In this document: in pieces, positions 50,181 to 58,824 of the stretch | Layout of the letters: each line of letters opens with the position of its first letter | Numbering within the stretch: position 1 is the stretch's first letter | Assembly: GCF_023101345.1 (NCBI RefSeq) | Contig: NZ_CP095848.1 | Coordinates: forward strand, 4,118,001-4,182,000 | Length of the DNA: 64,000 nucleotides | Source: Hymenobacter sublimis | GTDB taxonomy: Bacteria > Bacteroidota > Bacteroidia > Cytophagales > Hymenobacteraceae | Reading direction: 5' to 3' | Notes under the pieces: generated by a model | Told to the model about the DNA's origin: nothing | Database searches by the model: none | Seen by the model: the letters and a program-made list of their open reading frames with translations, nothing else | Position numbers and translations under genes: made by a program

Positions 50181-50248
50181 GAGAAGGAAAACGGAATCTT
50201 GAATAAGAGGTATGACGAAAAAACGACCGGGCAAGTTAAGGCCGGGCT

Positions 50249-50869
50249 TTAGGCAGCTACCGGACCGCCACCGGGCAGCAGGTTTTTGCGGCGCAGCATG
50301 GCATCAAACAGCTTCTGGTCGTTGGGCGAGTTGAAGATGCGGTCCGGCACTTGCAGGAAAATGGGGGTATCAAAGGTTTTAGCCAGCCACAGGCGCCAGC
50401 CTTTCAGCTCCTGGGGCAGTTCCGGGGCGCGCAAGGACAGTAGGTAGCCATCGGCCTGGCGCTTTACGTCGCCAATCATGTCCCAGGTCAGGCGCATGCC
50501 CTCCTTTTCGTTACGACGCAGCACAATCTTCTTATTGTCAAACTCATAGCCCAACTTCTCGAACAGAGGCTTCGTTTGCTCAACCTGCGTCACGCCCGTT
50601 ACCTGAGCCGAGCGGAACAGCACGTACAGCAGCGTTAGGAGCAAAGCCCCGGCCAGCCACCACCACGAGGGCCAGATAATGGCGGGCAGCAACCCAATAA
50701 CGAAGGGAATGAGGGCGTACCACCACTCGCGGCGCCACACCCGGGCCATGGCCATTTTGGTGTAGGTATCGGTGTCGAGCTGGTGCTTTTTCGTGCGAAT
50801 GGCCAGCGGCGAAGCGCCTTGCTGCTGTTGCTGCTGCCGGTAGCCGCCGCGTTGGTTGGGAAGTTGCAT
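50249..50869 (-). CDS. YcxB-like membrane protein
   Basis: A 206-residue protein. A Gln-rich N-terminus and a cytosolic helix precede two close membrane helices (about 48-66 and 70-88), then a C-terminal soluble domain: LGYEFDNKKIVLRRNEKEG, MRLTWDMIGDVKRQADGYLL and PIFLQVPDRIF. That layout, with two helices and the 'W..i..v......l.l.......iP.r.f' strand series, resembles the YcxB-like family, whose role is unknown. It is upstream of the lipoprotein pair on the same strand. Confidence 0.58.
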   Translation of the reverse strand: MQLPNQRGGYRQQQQQQGASPLAIRTKKHQLDTDTYTKMAMARVWRREWWYALIPFVIGLLPAIIWPSWWWLAGALLLTLLYVLFRSAQVTGVTQVEQTKPLFEKLGYEFDNKKIVLRRNEKEGMRLTWDMIGDVKRQADGYLLSLRAPELPQELKGWRLWLAKTFDTPIFLQVPDRIFNSPNDQKLFDAMLRRKNLLPGGGPVAA

Positions 50870-50879
50870 GGAGTATTAG

Positions 50880-50957
50880 TTGTCAGTTGCTAGGTGCCGG
50901 CTGCCAGTTAACAGTTGTACTATTCCGAAGAACAAACTGGTAACCGGCACCTGACAA
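50880..50957. repeat. Imperfect inverted repeat between nadC and the YcxB-like gene
   Basis: TTGTCAGTTGCTAGGTGCCGG (50880-50900) and CCGGCACCTGACAA (50944-50957) pair with an internal bulge; the inner AACTGG/CCAGTT also pairs. It is of the TTGTCAG type, different from the GTC...GAC hairpins. Confidence 0.6.
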
Positions 50958-50968
50958 CTAGCCACTTA

Positions 50969-51829
50969 TTAAAAGGCTTTCAAACTCATGTCGAGGCTCC
51001 GGATGGAATGGGTAAGGGCCCCAACGGAAATGTAATCGACGCCGGTAGCGGCTACCTCGGCAATGGTTTCTTCAGTGATGCCGCCGCTGGCTTCCAGGGG
51101 GTAGCGGCCCGCTACCAGGGCCACGGCCTCGCGCAGTTGCGCCGGGGCCATGTTATCAAGCATAATCCGGTCGATGCCGCCGGCCTCCAGGGCCTGCTGC
51201 ACTTCGGCCAGGCTGCGGGTTTCTATTTCAATGGGTAGCTGCCGGCCAGTACTTGCCAGGTAGGCGCGGGAAGCCTCAATAGCCTGCCGAATGCCGCCGG
51301 CGTAGTCCACGTGGTTGTCCTTCAGGATAATCATGTCGAACAGGCCGTAGCGGTGGTTGACGCCGCCCCCAATCAGGACCGCCCACTTCTCGCACATGCG
51401 GAAGTTGGGCGTTGTCTTGCGGGTGTCGAGCAGACGGGCCTGGGTGCCGGCCAGCAGGCTAGTGAGGTGGGCCGTGCGGGTTGCAATGCCGCTCATGCGC
51501 TGCATGCAGTTGAGTACCAGCCGCTCCGCCGTCAGAATGCTTTGGGCGCGGCCCTCCACGGTAAAGGCAATGTCGCCGTGCTTTACGCGAGTACCATCCT
51601 CGAGGCGCGGCGCAACCTGTAGGTCGGCATCTACCTTCCGAAAGATGTGACGGGCCAATTCCACACCGGCCAGTACGCCTTCATCCTTGATCAGCAAGTG
51701 GGCCCGATTGCGCGCCGTTGCCGGAATGGCCGACAACGCCGAATGGTCGCCGTCGCCGACATCTTCGGCCAGGGCCGTGCGAATAAAGGTGGATAGAGCT
51801 TCCGGGGTGAGGTAGGAGGGCGTTTGCAC
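50969..51829 (-). CDS. nadC: Quinolinate phosphoribosyltransferase (carboxylating)
   Basis: A 286-residue NadC, normal length. It converts quinolinate and PRPP to nicotinate mononucleotide in NAD synthesis. Visible markers: EDVGDGDHSA (N-terminal domain), LNCMQRMSGIAT, LDTRKTTPNFR (phosphate-binding TRKT), KWAVLIGGGVNHRYGL, IEIETRSL and the C-terminal EASGGIT ... VGALTHS. All key residues look intact. Cytosolic. A DUF4783 gene lies upstream on the same strand but is separated by a strong terminator. Confidence 0.96.
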   Translation of the reverse strand: MQTPSYLTPEALSTFIRTALAEDVGDGDHSALSAIPATARNRAHLLIKDEGVLAGVELARHIFRKVDADLQVAPRLEDGTRVKHGDIAFTVEGRAQSILTAERLVLNCMQRMSGIATRTAHLTSLLAGTQARLLDTRKTTPNFRMCEKWAVLIGGGVNHRYGLFDMIILKDNHVDYAGGIRQAIEASRAYLASTGRQLPIEIETRSLAEVQQALEAGGIDRIMLDNMAPAQLREAVALVAGRYPLEASGGITEETIAEVAATGVDYISVGALTHSIRSLDMSLKAF

Positions 51830-51971
51830 GGGGCAAAAATAGTCAAAAATGCCCCTACTTAACCATCAATGGTTTCCGGTGACTTCCACAGAAACCACGG
51901 GACAGAATTTTCCGCTATTCCCCCGGGATTTACGAAGTTACACAAAGCGAATTGCCGGCCCGACCGGGCAC

Positions 51972-52001
51972 AAAAAAACGCCGCGAAGAAGCTTCGCGGC
52001 G
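51972..52001 (-). terminator. Terminator of the DUF4783 gene
   Basis: CGCCGCGAAG (51979-51988) and CTTCGCGGCG (51992-52001) form a perfect stem; on the minus strand it is followed by seven T (51972-51978). Confidence 0.9.
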
Positions 52002-52028
52002 CTGGGAGAGAGGCAATGGGAAGAGAAG

Positions 52029-52430
52029 CTAGTTCTCCTTAGTGAAGTCGATGGTAGCAATTTTGAGGTTGCCGCCGGCCGCTTTCATTTTCACAAACAT
52101 GCGGTAGGCGCCATCTTTTCCGGTGTACTTGCCCACGGCATAGGGCGTACCTTCGTTACTGCCGCCGTAGTGAATGAAATCGAAAGAAGCCGGGGAGTGT
52201 TTCGCGAAGAAGTCTTTCATCACGAACTCGGCCTGGGTAGCGCTGTAGCTTTGCTTGTCCCCGTCGAAGCTCAGCTCCACGGTAGGAGCAAAAAACTCGG
52301 CCAAATCGCGCGAGGAGGAGCTGCGGATGGCATTGCGTACGGGACCAAAAGCTTCGCCCTGTGCCAGGGCTCCCACCGACAGCAACAGGCCCCACACCAG
52401 GGCGAAGGCCAAAAAGAAGTTGCGTTTCAT
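52029..52430 (-). CDS. DUF4783 secreted protein
   Basis: A 133-residue exported protein: signal peptide MKRNFFLAFALVWGLLLSVG to ALA, then an NTF2-like domain (FGPVRNAIRSSSSRDLAEFF, VELSFDGDKQSYSATQAEFV, MKDFFAKHSPASFDFIHYG) ending in KIATIDFTKE. This matches DUF4783, a Bacteroidota periplasmic family often found next to nadC; the role is unknown. It has its own promoter and terminator here. Confidence 0.9.
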   Translation of the reverse strand: MKRNFFLAFALVWGLLLSVGALAQGEAFGPVRNAIRSSSSRDLAEFFAPTVELSFDGDKQSYSATQAEFVMKDFFAKHSPASFDFIHYGGSNEGTPYAVGKYTGKDGAYRMFVKMKAAGGNLKIATIDFTKEN

Positions 52431-52461
52431 GTTAGTGTAAAGAGTTCGTCATGCAGCTCAC

Positions 52462-52498
52462 CAAAACTATGCCAACCTGAGCTGGCCTTCAGGTTGGC
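52462..52498 (-). promoter_or_regulatory. Promoter -7 box and dyad upstream of the DUF4783 gene
   Basis: On the minus strand TAGTTTTG (52462-52469) fits TAnnTTTG. A perfect 10-bp dyad GCCAACCTGA/TCAGGTTGGC (52471-52480, 52489-52498) lies directly above it, over the -33 position, and could be an operator. Confidence 0.55.
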
Positions 52499-52562
52499 AC
52501 CTTTAACTGCCTGGCCTGGCAGCCAAGTTAGGGAAAATGCGGGCGTTTCGGCCCATCTGGCC

Positions 52563-52570
52563 TATCTTTG
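52563..52570 (+). promoter_or_regulatory. -7 element five bases before the gpmI start
   Basis: TATCTTTG matches the phylum's -7 box. With transcription usually starting a few bases after it, the message may begin at or near the ATG at 52576. Confidence 0.5.
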
Positions 52571-52575
52571 CTGCC

Positions 52576-54123
52576 ATGAACAAACAGGTATTGTTGGTGA
52601 TTCTGGACGGCTGGGGTCTGGCGCAGAACAAAGAGGTATCGGCTATTGATCAGGCGCGTACGCCCTTCGTCGATTCGCTGTTTCAGCGCTACCCCCACAG
52701 CCGCCTGCAAGCTTCTGGCGAGGCCGTGGGTTTACCCGACGGGCAAATGGGCAACTCCGAGGTGGGCCACATGAACATCGGGGCCGGCCGCGTGGTGTAC
52801 CAAGACCTGGTGCGCATCAACAAAGCCATTCGGGAGCGGAAGCTGGGCGCCATGCCTGCTTTGGTGAAAGCCTTTGAATACGCCCGCCTTAACAATAAGC
52901 CCGTGCACCTGATGGGCCTGCTCTCCGATGGTGGCGTGCACTCCCACCTTGAGCACCTGAAAGCCCTGTGCACTTTAGCGTATGATGCTGATGTGCACAA
53001 CGTGTTCATTCATGCCTTCACCGATGGCCGTGATACCGACCCCAAGGGCGGCGTCAGCTACGTGAATAACTTGGAGCAGCACCTGCAGCGCGGAGCCAGC
53101 GGCAAGATTGCCTCCATCGTGGGCCGCTACTACGCCATGGACCGCGACAACCGCTGGGAACGGGTGAAAGTAGCCTACGACCTGTTGGTAAACGGCAAGG
53201 GCACCCCGTCGCAGAACCTGATCCAGAGCATGCAGGACTCCTATAAAGAAGGAGTAACGGATGAATTCCTGAAGCCCATCATCAAAGTAGGGGCCGACGG
53301 GCAGCCGCTGGCTACCATCAAGGAAGGAGACGTAGTGCTGTGCTTTAACTTCCGCACCGACCGGGGCCGGGAAATCACGCAGGCCCTAACCCAGCAGGAT
53401 TTCCACGCCTTTGAGATGCGCCGGCTCAGCCTGCACTACCTCACCATGACCAACTACGACGCCACTTTTACCGGCGTCACGCCCATCTTCGAGAAGGACA
53501 ACTTGGAAGAAACCCTGGGCGAAGTGCTGGCGGCGAACCATAAAACCCAGATTCGCATTGCCGAAACGGAGAAGTATCCGCACGTAACCTTCTTCTTTTC
53601 CGGGGGCCGCGAGGTGGAGTTTGAGGGCGAGAAGCGCATCATGCGCGCTTCGCCCAAGGTAGCAACTTACGACCTGCAGCCCGAAATGAGCGCCTACGAG
53701 CTGCGCGACGCCTTGGTGCCCGAGCTGCAAGCCAAGTCGGCTGACTTCGTGGTGCTGAACTTTGCCAACACCGACATGGTAGGCCACACCGGCGTGTTTG
53801 CCGCCGCCGTGAAGGCTGCCGAAGCTGTGGACGAGTGCGCCCGCGGCGTTGTTGAAGCGGCCCTGGCCTCCGACTACGCCTGCATCATCATTGCCGACCA
53901 CGGCAACGCCGATATGATGATTAACCCGGACGGCACGCCCAACACGGCCCATACGACCAACCTGGTGCCCTGCATCTTGGCTTCCAACGACTACCGCGGC
54001 ACCCTCACCGATGGCAAGCTCGGCGACATTGCCCCTACGGTATTGCAGCTCATGGGCCTGCCCCAACCCGAAGTTATGGGCGGTCAAAGCCTGTTGCGCC
54101 CCGAAACAGTCCCGAATGCGTAG
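52576..54123 (+). CDS. gpmI: 2,3-bisphosphoglycerate-independent phosphoglycerate mutase
   Basis: A 515-residue iPGM that interconverts 3- and 2-phosphoglycerate in glycolysis with two Mn2+ ions. It starts MNKQVLLVILDGWGL (Asp11 metal ligand). The phosphoserine site is Ser61 in QMGNSEVGH. FTDGRDTDPKG lies in the transferase domain. The metal ligands near the end are in NFANTDMVGHTG and IIADHGNAD. The length is normal. An in-frame ATG upstream (52537) would add 13 non-conserved residues. A lipoprotein gene overlaps its last eight bases. Confidence 0.96.
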   Translation: MNKQVLLVILDGWGLAQNKEVSAIDQARTPFVDSLFQRYPHSRLQASGEAVGLPDGQMGNSEVGHMNIGAGRVVYQDLVRINKAIRERKLGAMPALVKAFEYARLNNKPVHLMGLLSDGGVHSHLEHLKALCTLAYDADVHNVFIHAFTDGRDTDPKGGVSYVNNLEQHLQRGASGKIASIVGRYYAMDRDNRWERVKVAYDLLVNGKGTPSQNLIQSMQDSYKEGVTDEFLKPIIKVGADGQPLATIKEGDVVLCFNFRTDRGREITQALTQQDFHAFEMRRLSLHYLTMTNYDATFTGVTPIFEKDNLEETLGEVLAANHKTQIRIAETEKYPHVTFFFSGGREVEFEGEKRIMRASPKVATYDLQPEMSAYELRDALVPELQAKSADFVVLNFANTDMVGHTGVFAAAVKAAEAVDECARGVVEAALASDYACIIIADHGNADMMINPDGTPNTAHTTNLVPCILASNDYRGTLTDGKLGDIAPTVLQLMGLPQPEVMGGQSLLRPETVPNA

Positions 54124-54697
54124 TTCATTCTGGCTGGCTAGCATGGTCGTGTTTCTTGCCGCCTGTGAGGCCGGCGAGGATGCTACCGTGCGCCCCAACC
54201 CGGCAAATCGGAAGCCGGCGTATTTCAACTTACTGGGCTTTCTAGAAACGCAGGCTACCCTGCTGAATCAGCGCCAGCCCGCCGTGGAAAAGCAGGTTCT
54301 GCTCCGTGACGGCCAGCAGGAAACCACCCGGGTAACCCAACTGGACTGGGCCAAGGAACTACAGATTTTCCAGCAGGCCGACATCAATAAACCTGCCCTC
54401 CGTGGTTTATACCAAGTAGATTCTGCCGCGACAGCCGAAGGCTTTACTCGCCGCAGCTACCGTCGTCAGCCCGGCACCGAGCACCCGGTAGAGCAACTTA
54501 CCGTATTGAGTGAGGGCTCCACGGTGCGGGAGCTTACCGCCACGGTAGCCCAGGATAACCCGCTGGTATACTCGGCCAAAACCATGACCCTACGTTGCCA
54601 GAACGGGCAGGTAGCCAGCTACCAGGTGCGCGGCGTGCAGAAGCTCGTGCTGTTCGACTCGGTGCGCTATTCAGTGCAGAGTCGCGTGGTGCGGTAA
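54116..54697 (+). CDS. Hypothetical lipoprotein, overlaps gpmI
   Basis: A 193-residue lipoprotein; signal MRSSFWLASMVVFLAAC with lipobox LAAC (Cys17). The mature part (YFNLLGFLETQATLLNQRQP, QTTRVTQ-like strands, LRCQNGQVASYQVRG) looks like a small beta-rich domain with unknown function. Its start overlaps the gpmI stop by eight bases, so translation is probably coupled, and it shares the gpmI message. Confidence 0.75.
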   Translation: MRSSFWLASMVVFLAACEAGEDATVRPNPANRKPAYFNLLGFLETQATLLNQRQPAVEKQVLLRDGQQETTRVTQLDWAKELQIFQQADINKPALRGLYQVDSAATAEGFTRRSYRRQPGTEHPVEQLTVLSEGSTVRELTATVAQDNPLVYSAKTMTLRCQNGQVASYQVRGVQKLVLFDSVRYSVQSRVVR

Positions 54698-54701
54698 ATT
54701 C

Positions 54702-55289
54702 CTAATCCAGGTAGGGCTCCACGTGCACGGCGCTTAGGCGGCCACTTTGGTAGATAACGGACACGTAGTTGGTGCGCTCCGTGTCGCCAATCCGGACCTT
54801 ATCAGTGGTGGAAGCTGCCGAGCGGCAAGCCGGCTCCAGACGGGTGCGCAGGCGCCGCCCATAAGCTGGCTGAAAGTTGGTAATGGTAGCGTCGCGCAGT
54901 AGGTCTTTCTCCGGGGCCCGGTAGAACTCAAATACATTGCCCTGGTGCCGCACCAGCAGAATGGTGTCTATCTGGCCGGCTTCGTGCAAGTTCTTGTGGG
55001 GCCGGCGTGCCACTACCTTTGCCCCGGTGGCCAGCAGCTCCTGTACTGTCGGCTCCTCGCCGAACGGCTGGCCGGCCAAGGAATCATTCGTCAGGCGCAC
55101 CACGCGGGTAGCAGCAGGCGCACTATATCGGGCAGCACGCCCCGGCCGCGCCTGTTGCGTGGTAGCCTTCCGGGTAGCGGGTGGCTCGTTGCGTTTCGCA
55201 TCCATACCGCACATACCTAGGAGTACCGCGGCGTAAAGCGAGGTAGCCGAGGCGACTTTGGCGGATGACAGAAACAGGGCGGCAAACAT
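54702..55289 (-). CDS. Hypothetical exported protein
   Basis: A 195-residue protein. It has a hydrophobic N-terminus (MFAALFLSSAKVASATSLYA ... VLLGMCGMD) with a poor lipobox (LGMC), then a basic Thr/Arg/Ala linker and a globular C-terminal half (TILLVRHQGNVFEFYRAPEK, GDTERTNYVSVIYQSGRLSA). Function unknown. It converges with the lipoprotein gene that follows gpmI, four bases apart. The start codon at 55289 is an estimate; 55331 would lengthen it by 14 residues. Confidence 0.6.
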   Translation of the reverse strand: MFAALFLSSAKVASATSLYAAVLLGMCGMDAKRNEPPATRKATTQQARPGRAARYSAPAATRVVRLTNDSLAGQPFGEEPTVQELLATGAKVVARRPHKNLHEAGQIDTILLVRHQGNVFEFYRAPEKDLLRDATITNFQPAYGRRLRTRLEPACRSAASTTDKVRIGDTERTNYVSVIYQSGRLSAVHVEPYLD

Positions 55290-55392
55290 GATAGGGAGGC
55301 TTTCTGCCCTATACGCAAACTTCAGGCGCATGGCTTGCTTACGCTGCCTATTCCGCTTAGGCAGTGCCTTTTACCCCTAGTTGTAGCTACTG

Positions 55393-55815
55393 TTACTTGC
55401 CCATTAAGGTAGCCACTACCCACCGCCGACCGCCGTGGTTACGGTGCTCGCCCAGGTAAATACCCTGCCAGGTACCTAGCGCCAGCCGGCCCTGACTGAT
55501 GGGCACGCTCACGGCGTGGCCTAGCAGGCTGGCTTTGATATGCGCCGGCATGTCGTCTGGTCCCTCCTGGGTGTGGCGGAAGTAGGGGGCGTTTTCTGGT
55601 ACCGTGCGGTTGAAGAACTGCTCGAAATCGTGGCGCACGGTGGGGTCCGCGTTTTCGTTGATGCTCAGGCTGGCTGAGGTGTGCTGAATAAAAAAGTGAG
55701 CCGTTCCGACCTGCAGCTGCTCCAGCTCCGGTAGTTCAGCTACTAGCAAATCGGTAATCAAATGAAAGCCCCGGCTTACGGCCGGCAGGCGCAACCGCTT
55801 CTGAATAAAGTGCAT
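55393..55815 (-). CDS. YjbQ-family protein (secondary thiamine-phosphate synthase-like)
   Basis: A 140-residue member of the YjbQ/UPF0047 family. Markers: FIQHTSASLSINENADPTVRH-type block (metal-binding region), THMPAH-like HIKASLLG, and the end LGTWQGIYLGEHRNHGG. Escherichia coli YjbQ has weak thiamine-phosphate synthase activity when overexpressed; the natural role is unsettled. Cytosolic. It starts seven bases after the stop of the beta-helix lipoprotein gene, so the two form an operon. Confidence 0.88.
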   Translation of the reverse strand: MHFIQKRLRLPAVSRGFHLITDLLVAELPELEQLQVGTAHFFIQHTSASLSINENADPTVRHDFEQFFNRTVPENAPYFRHTQEGPDDMPAHIKASLLGHAVSVPISQGRLALGTWQGIYLGEHRNHGGRRWVVATLMGK

Positions 55816-55822
55816 AGGCTGC

Positions 55823-57334
55823 TTACGGATTTTTCCGCTCGTAGGCCCCAATATCGGGCGGGCTGAGGCGGGGGCGGTTGAGCAGATCGGTGCTGATACC
55901 CGGCAAGGCCACGGCTTTGTTGCTGGCCGGTGAAAGGGTGTCGAGCTGATAGTCCAGCGTTTTGCCTCGGGGGCGGGAGGGGGTGCTATAGAAAAGGTAG
56001 GTCGGGCCTTCCTGCGGATTCAGGATGTTGCCGTTTTTAGCCTGTCCCAGCGGCCCCGTGTTGTTGTACTTCTTGGTCAGCAACACGCTGGTACTGATGT
56101 TGATGTTGCCCGCGTATTGCTCCCCGTTCATAAAAGCCAGCTCCTCCAGGTTCCGGGAATTGCCCCACACAATGGAGTTGCGCATGGTCAGGCGCGGAGC
56201 AAGGGCGGGCAACGGCCGGCCGCTAATAGCCTTGAAGGGTGCCTCGGGCGAGAGCAACACGGACGGCTGGTTGCGGGTGCCAAAGGTATAATTGGCAATG
56301 GTGCAGTAATCAAGTTGAACCTGGCTGTTTTGCACGGCATAAACCGCATACTGCTCACAGTTACTAATCAGTGTATTATTGGCCGTTACGTCACCGCACA
56401 AACTCAGTAAGGCTGCCCCATCAAACGGGTAACCGCTGTTGAGGGTAGAAATATTACGTAGCTCAACTTTTTCAAGCTGCACCTGCGGGCGGGGCTGCTC
56501 ATTGAAGGGATTGTACAGATAAACGCCCAGCGTACTATTTTTTATGAGCGTGTAGCGCAGCACGTTGCCCTGGCTGCCCAGATCAAACTCCAGGCCGCCC
56601 CACTGGCCAGGCCGCTCGGCATATTCGGTTTCGCGTCGGTCACCCTCGAAGCGCACCAGGTTAGGATCATTCGGCTTGATGGGACCGGTAGGCTGGTACG
56701 TGGGGTTACACAGCAGCCGGCCTTTCACGACCAGAAAAGAACCGGCGTGCGAGTAGATGCGCGCACCAGCTGCAATGGTGAGCGTGACGCCCGGCCCTAC
56801 CACCACCGAATTGTAGATAACGTGGGGCTTATCGGCCTTCCAGGTGGTGTTGGCCTTAATTTCATCCCGATCATGGAAGTAGGCATTCTGGCCGTAGCTG
56901 ACCACTTTCACTTGCTGGTCGTTGCCGTTGGTGCGAAACCGGAGGTCACTTGCCAGCAGGAAAGGCTTCCCGTCGCTGGGCGTGGGGTCAATAGTAGCGC
57001 GCACCAGCACCAGCAGGCTGTCCTTGCCCCGGATTTCCACGTCGCGGGCTACGCTGCCGGCATCCCCGTTAATGAGCAGGTTGTAGGTGATGCCGGGTTG
57101 GTTTTGCAGGCTGATTTCCGACACGCGTACCGCCCGCGGGTTGCGGTTGTACACCCACAGGCGCTTGCTTACCGTGCCTACCGTCACGAACACGGTATCA
57201 AACTTCACCGTGTCAAGGGAAAACTCCAGCCGGGCGCTGCTGTCGGTCGTTACGAGGTCTTCCTTGGGCTCACAGCCGGGTAGCAGCACCGTAGCGGCCG
57301 AGAGCAGCAGAAGCAGCGGGAGTAAAAAGCGCAT
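55823..57334 (-). CDS. Lipoprotein with right-handed beta-helix domain
   Basis: A 503-residue lipoprotein: lipobox LPGC (Cys21), an Ig-like or beta-sandwich N-terminal part (about 35-150), then a parallel beta-helix (about 165-480) with recurring short strands. The segments TANNTLISNCEQYAVYAVQN and VQLDYCTIANYTFG show the coil turns. It ends PPDIGAYERK, the C-terminal tag of the 'choice-of-anchor' secreted proteins. It may bind or degrade polysaccharide, but no catalytic residues can be named. First gene of the pair with yjbQ. Confidence 0.78.
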   Translation of the reverse strand: MRFLLPLLLLLSAATVLLPGCEPKEDLVTTDSSARLEFSLDTVKFDTVFVTVGTVSKRLWVYNRNPRAVRVSEISLQNQPGITYNLLINGDAGSVARDVEIRGKDSLLVLVRATIDPTPSDGKPFLLASDLRFRTNGNDQQVKVVSYGQNAYFHDRDEIKANTTWKADKPHVIYNSVVVGPGVTLTIAAGARIYSHAGSFLVVKGRLLCNPTYQPTGPIKPNDPNLVRFEGDRRETEYAERPGQWGGLEFDLGSQGNVLRYTLIKNSTLGVYLYNPFNEQPRPQVQLEKVELRNISTLNSGYPFDGAALLSLCGDVTANNTLISNCEQYAVYAVQNSQVQLDYCTIANYTFGTRNQPSVLLSPEAPFKAISGRPLPALAPRLTMRNSIVWGNSRNLEELAFMNGEQYAGNINISTSVLLTKKYNNTGPLGQAKNGNILNPQEGPTYLFYSTPSRPRGKTLDYQLDTLSPASNKAVALPGISTDLLNRPRLSPPDIGAYERKNP

Positions 57335-57360
57335 AGATGGCAGTAAGCTAACTTAAAAAC

Positions 57361-57447
57361 GTCATCCTGAGCGCAGTGTAGGACTTTATCACGCCGAAAC
57401 GGCTGTCGTTGTTACGTGATAAGGTCCTGCGTTGCACTCAGGATGAC
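57361..57447. repeat. Long palindromic repeat, GTCATCCTGA family, copy 3
   Basis: Arms 57361-57393 and 57415-57447 (33 bases, five transition-type differences). Ends GTCATCCTGAG; inner core CTTATCACG/CGTGATAAG as in the 9765 and 10216 copies; the arm middle (GCGCAGTGTAG) differs. Confidence 0.88.
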
Positions 57448-57474
57448 AAACGGGGCTGAGAGCGTTAACGTATC

Positions 57475-58545
57475 CTAGCCGACGCCTTCCTTCAGGCGCT
57501 CGGCGCTTTCAGCAATGCGGAGCTGCTCCACAAAGTCGTCGATGTTGCCGTCCATGACGGAGCTCAGGTTGTACACCGTGTAGCCGATGCGGTGGTCGGT
57601 GACGCGGCCCTGGGGGTAGTTATACGTCCGGATTTTGTCCGACCGGTCGCCGCCGCCAATCATGCTCTTGCGGGCCGCGCCTTCAGCTTCGTTTTTCTTG
57701 GCCAGCTCAATTTCGTAGAGGCGGGAGCGAAGTACGCCCAGGGCCTTGTCGAAATTCTTGAGCTGCGACTTCTGGTCCTGGCACTGGGCTACGATGCCGG
57801 TGGGCAAGTGGGTTAGGCGCACGGCCGAGTAGGTAGTGTTTACCGACTGACCGCCCGGCCCCGACGACATGAACAGGTCCTTGCGCACATCGTTCATGTC
57901 GATTTCTACGTCCAGTTCCTCCGCCTCCGGCATTACCACAATAGAGGCTACCGAGGTGTGAATGCGGCCCTGGGTTTCGGTGGCCGGCACGCGCTGCACG
58001 CGGTGCACCCCCGACTCGAACTTGAGCTTGCCGTATACGTCCTCGCCCTTCACGGCCAGAATAATTTCCTTGTAGCCGCCTGAGGTGCCTTCGGTAGCAT
58101 CAATCAGGTCCATGCGCAGGCCCTGCTTTTCGGCGTAGCGCATGTACATGCGCTGCAAGTCGCCAGCGAAAATAGCCGCCTCGTCGCCCCCGGCCCCGGC
58201 CCGGATTTCCATGATAACGTCCTTGCTGTCGTTCGGGTCCTTGGGAATCAGCAGCTCCTTGATAACGGCTTCCAGCCGCTCCTGCTCCGGGTACAGCGTT
58301 TCCAGCTCGTCCTTGGCCATCTGGCGGAAGTCCTCGTCCTTTTCGGTCGCAATAACTTCCTTGGCGCTATCAATGTTGGCCAGCACGTTCTGGTAGGCCT
58401 TGTACTCGGTCACGATTTTGCCGAGGTCCTTATATTCTTTGTTGAGGGCCTTGAAGCGTTTCATGTCGCTCATGGCTTCGGGCTGGGTGAGCTGCTCGCT
58501 CACGTCCTCAAAGCGCCGTTGGATGGCCTCCAGTTTGTCTAGCAT
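57475..58545 (-). CDS. prfA: Peptide chain release factor 1
   Basis: A 356-residue RF1, normal length. It reads stop codons UAA and UAG through the PAT motif (187-189, in RVPATE) and triggers release through the GGQ motif (231-233, SSGPGGQSVNTT). The N-terminal helical domain precedes. RF2 would have SPF in place of PAT. The ATG at 58545 begins MLDKLEAIQRRFEDV, the usual start; an upstream ATG (58590) would add 15 unrelated residues. Confidence 0.97.
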   Translation of the reverse strand: MLDKLEAIQRRFEDVSEQLTQPEAMSDMKRFKALNKEYKDLGKIVTEYKAYQNVLANIDSAKEVIATEKDEDFRQMAKDELETLYPEQERLEAVIKELLIPKDPNDSKDVIMEIRAGAGGDEAAIFAGDLQRMYMRYAEKQGLRMDLIDATEGTSGGYKEIILAVKGEDVYGKLKFESGVHRVQRVPATETQGRIHTSVASIVVMPEAEELDVEIDMNDVRKDLFMSSGPGGQSVNTTYSAVRLTHLPTGIVAQCQDQKSQLKNFDKALGVLRSRLYEIELAKKNEAEGAARKSMIGGGDRSDKIRTYNYPQGRVTDHRIGYTVYNLSSVMDGNIDDFVEQLRIAESAERLKEGVG

Positions 58546-58824
58546 CTTGCCTTCAGAAAATGTATTGGGAGTGCAAAGGTACGGAATCAATGCCGACCTT
58601 AAACAGGGCTGAACCGCTTGGATCAGAAGTGGTAAAAGCCTTCCTGTTTGCGCGCTTTCTGTGCCTGATAATTCCTTAATAGCGCCCCCGTAAGCGCGCC
58701 ACCTGCGGTAGGCGCTGCCAGCTCGGAGCGCGCCAACGAGGGTCAGTTAGCAGTCAAATTATTTCTATCCTAAACAGTTATCGTTTCAAAAAATTCCTAC
58801 TTTACGGCCCTCAACCCCGCGCTC

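Noticed and set aside
53386..54228. 280-codon minus-strand frame
   Set aside because: Antisense of gpmI, composition not protein-like.
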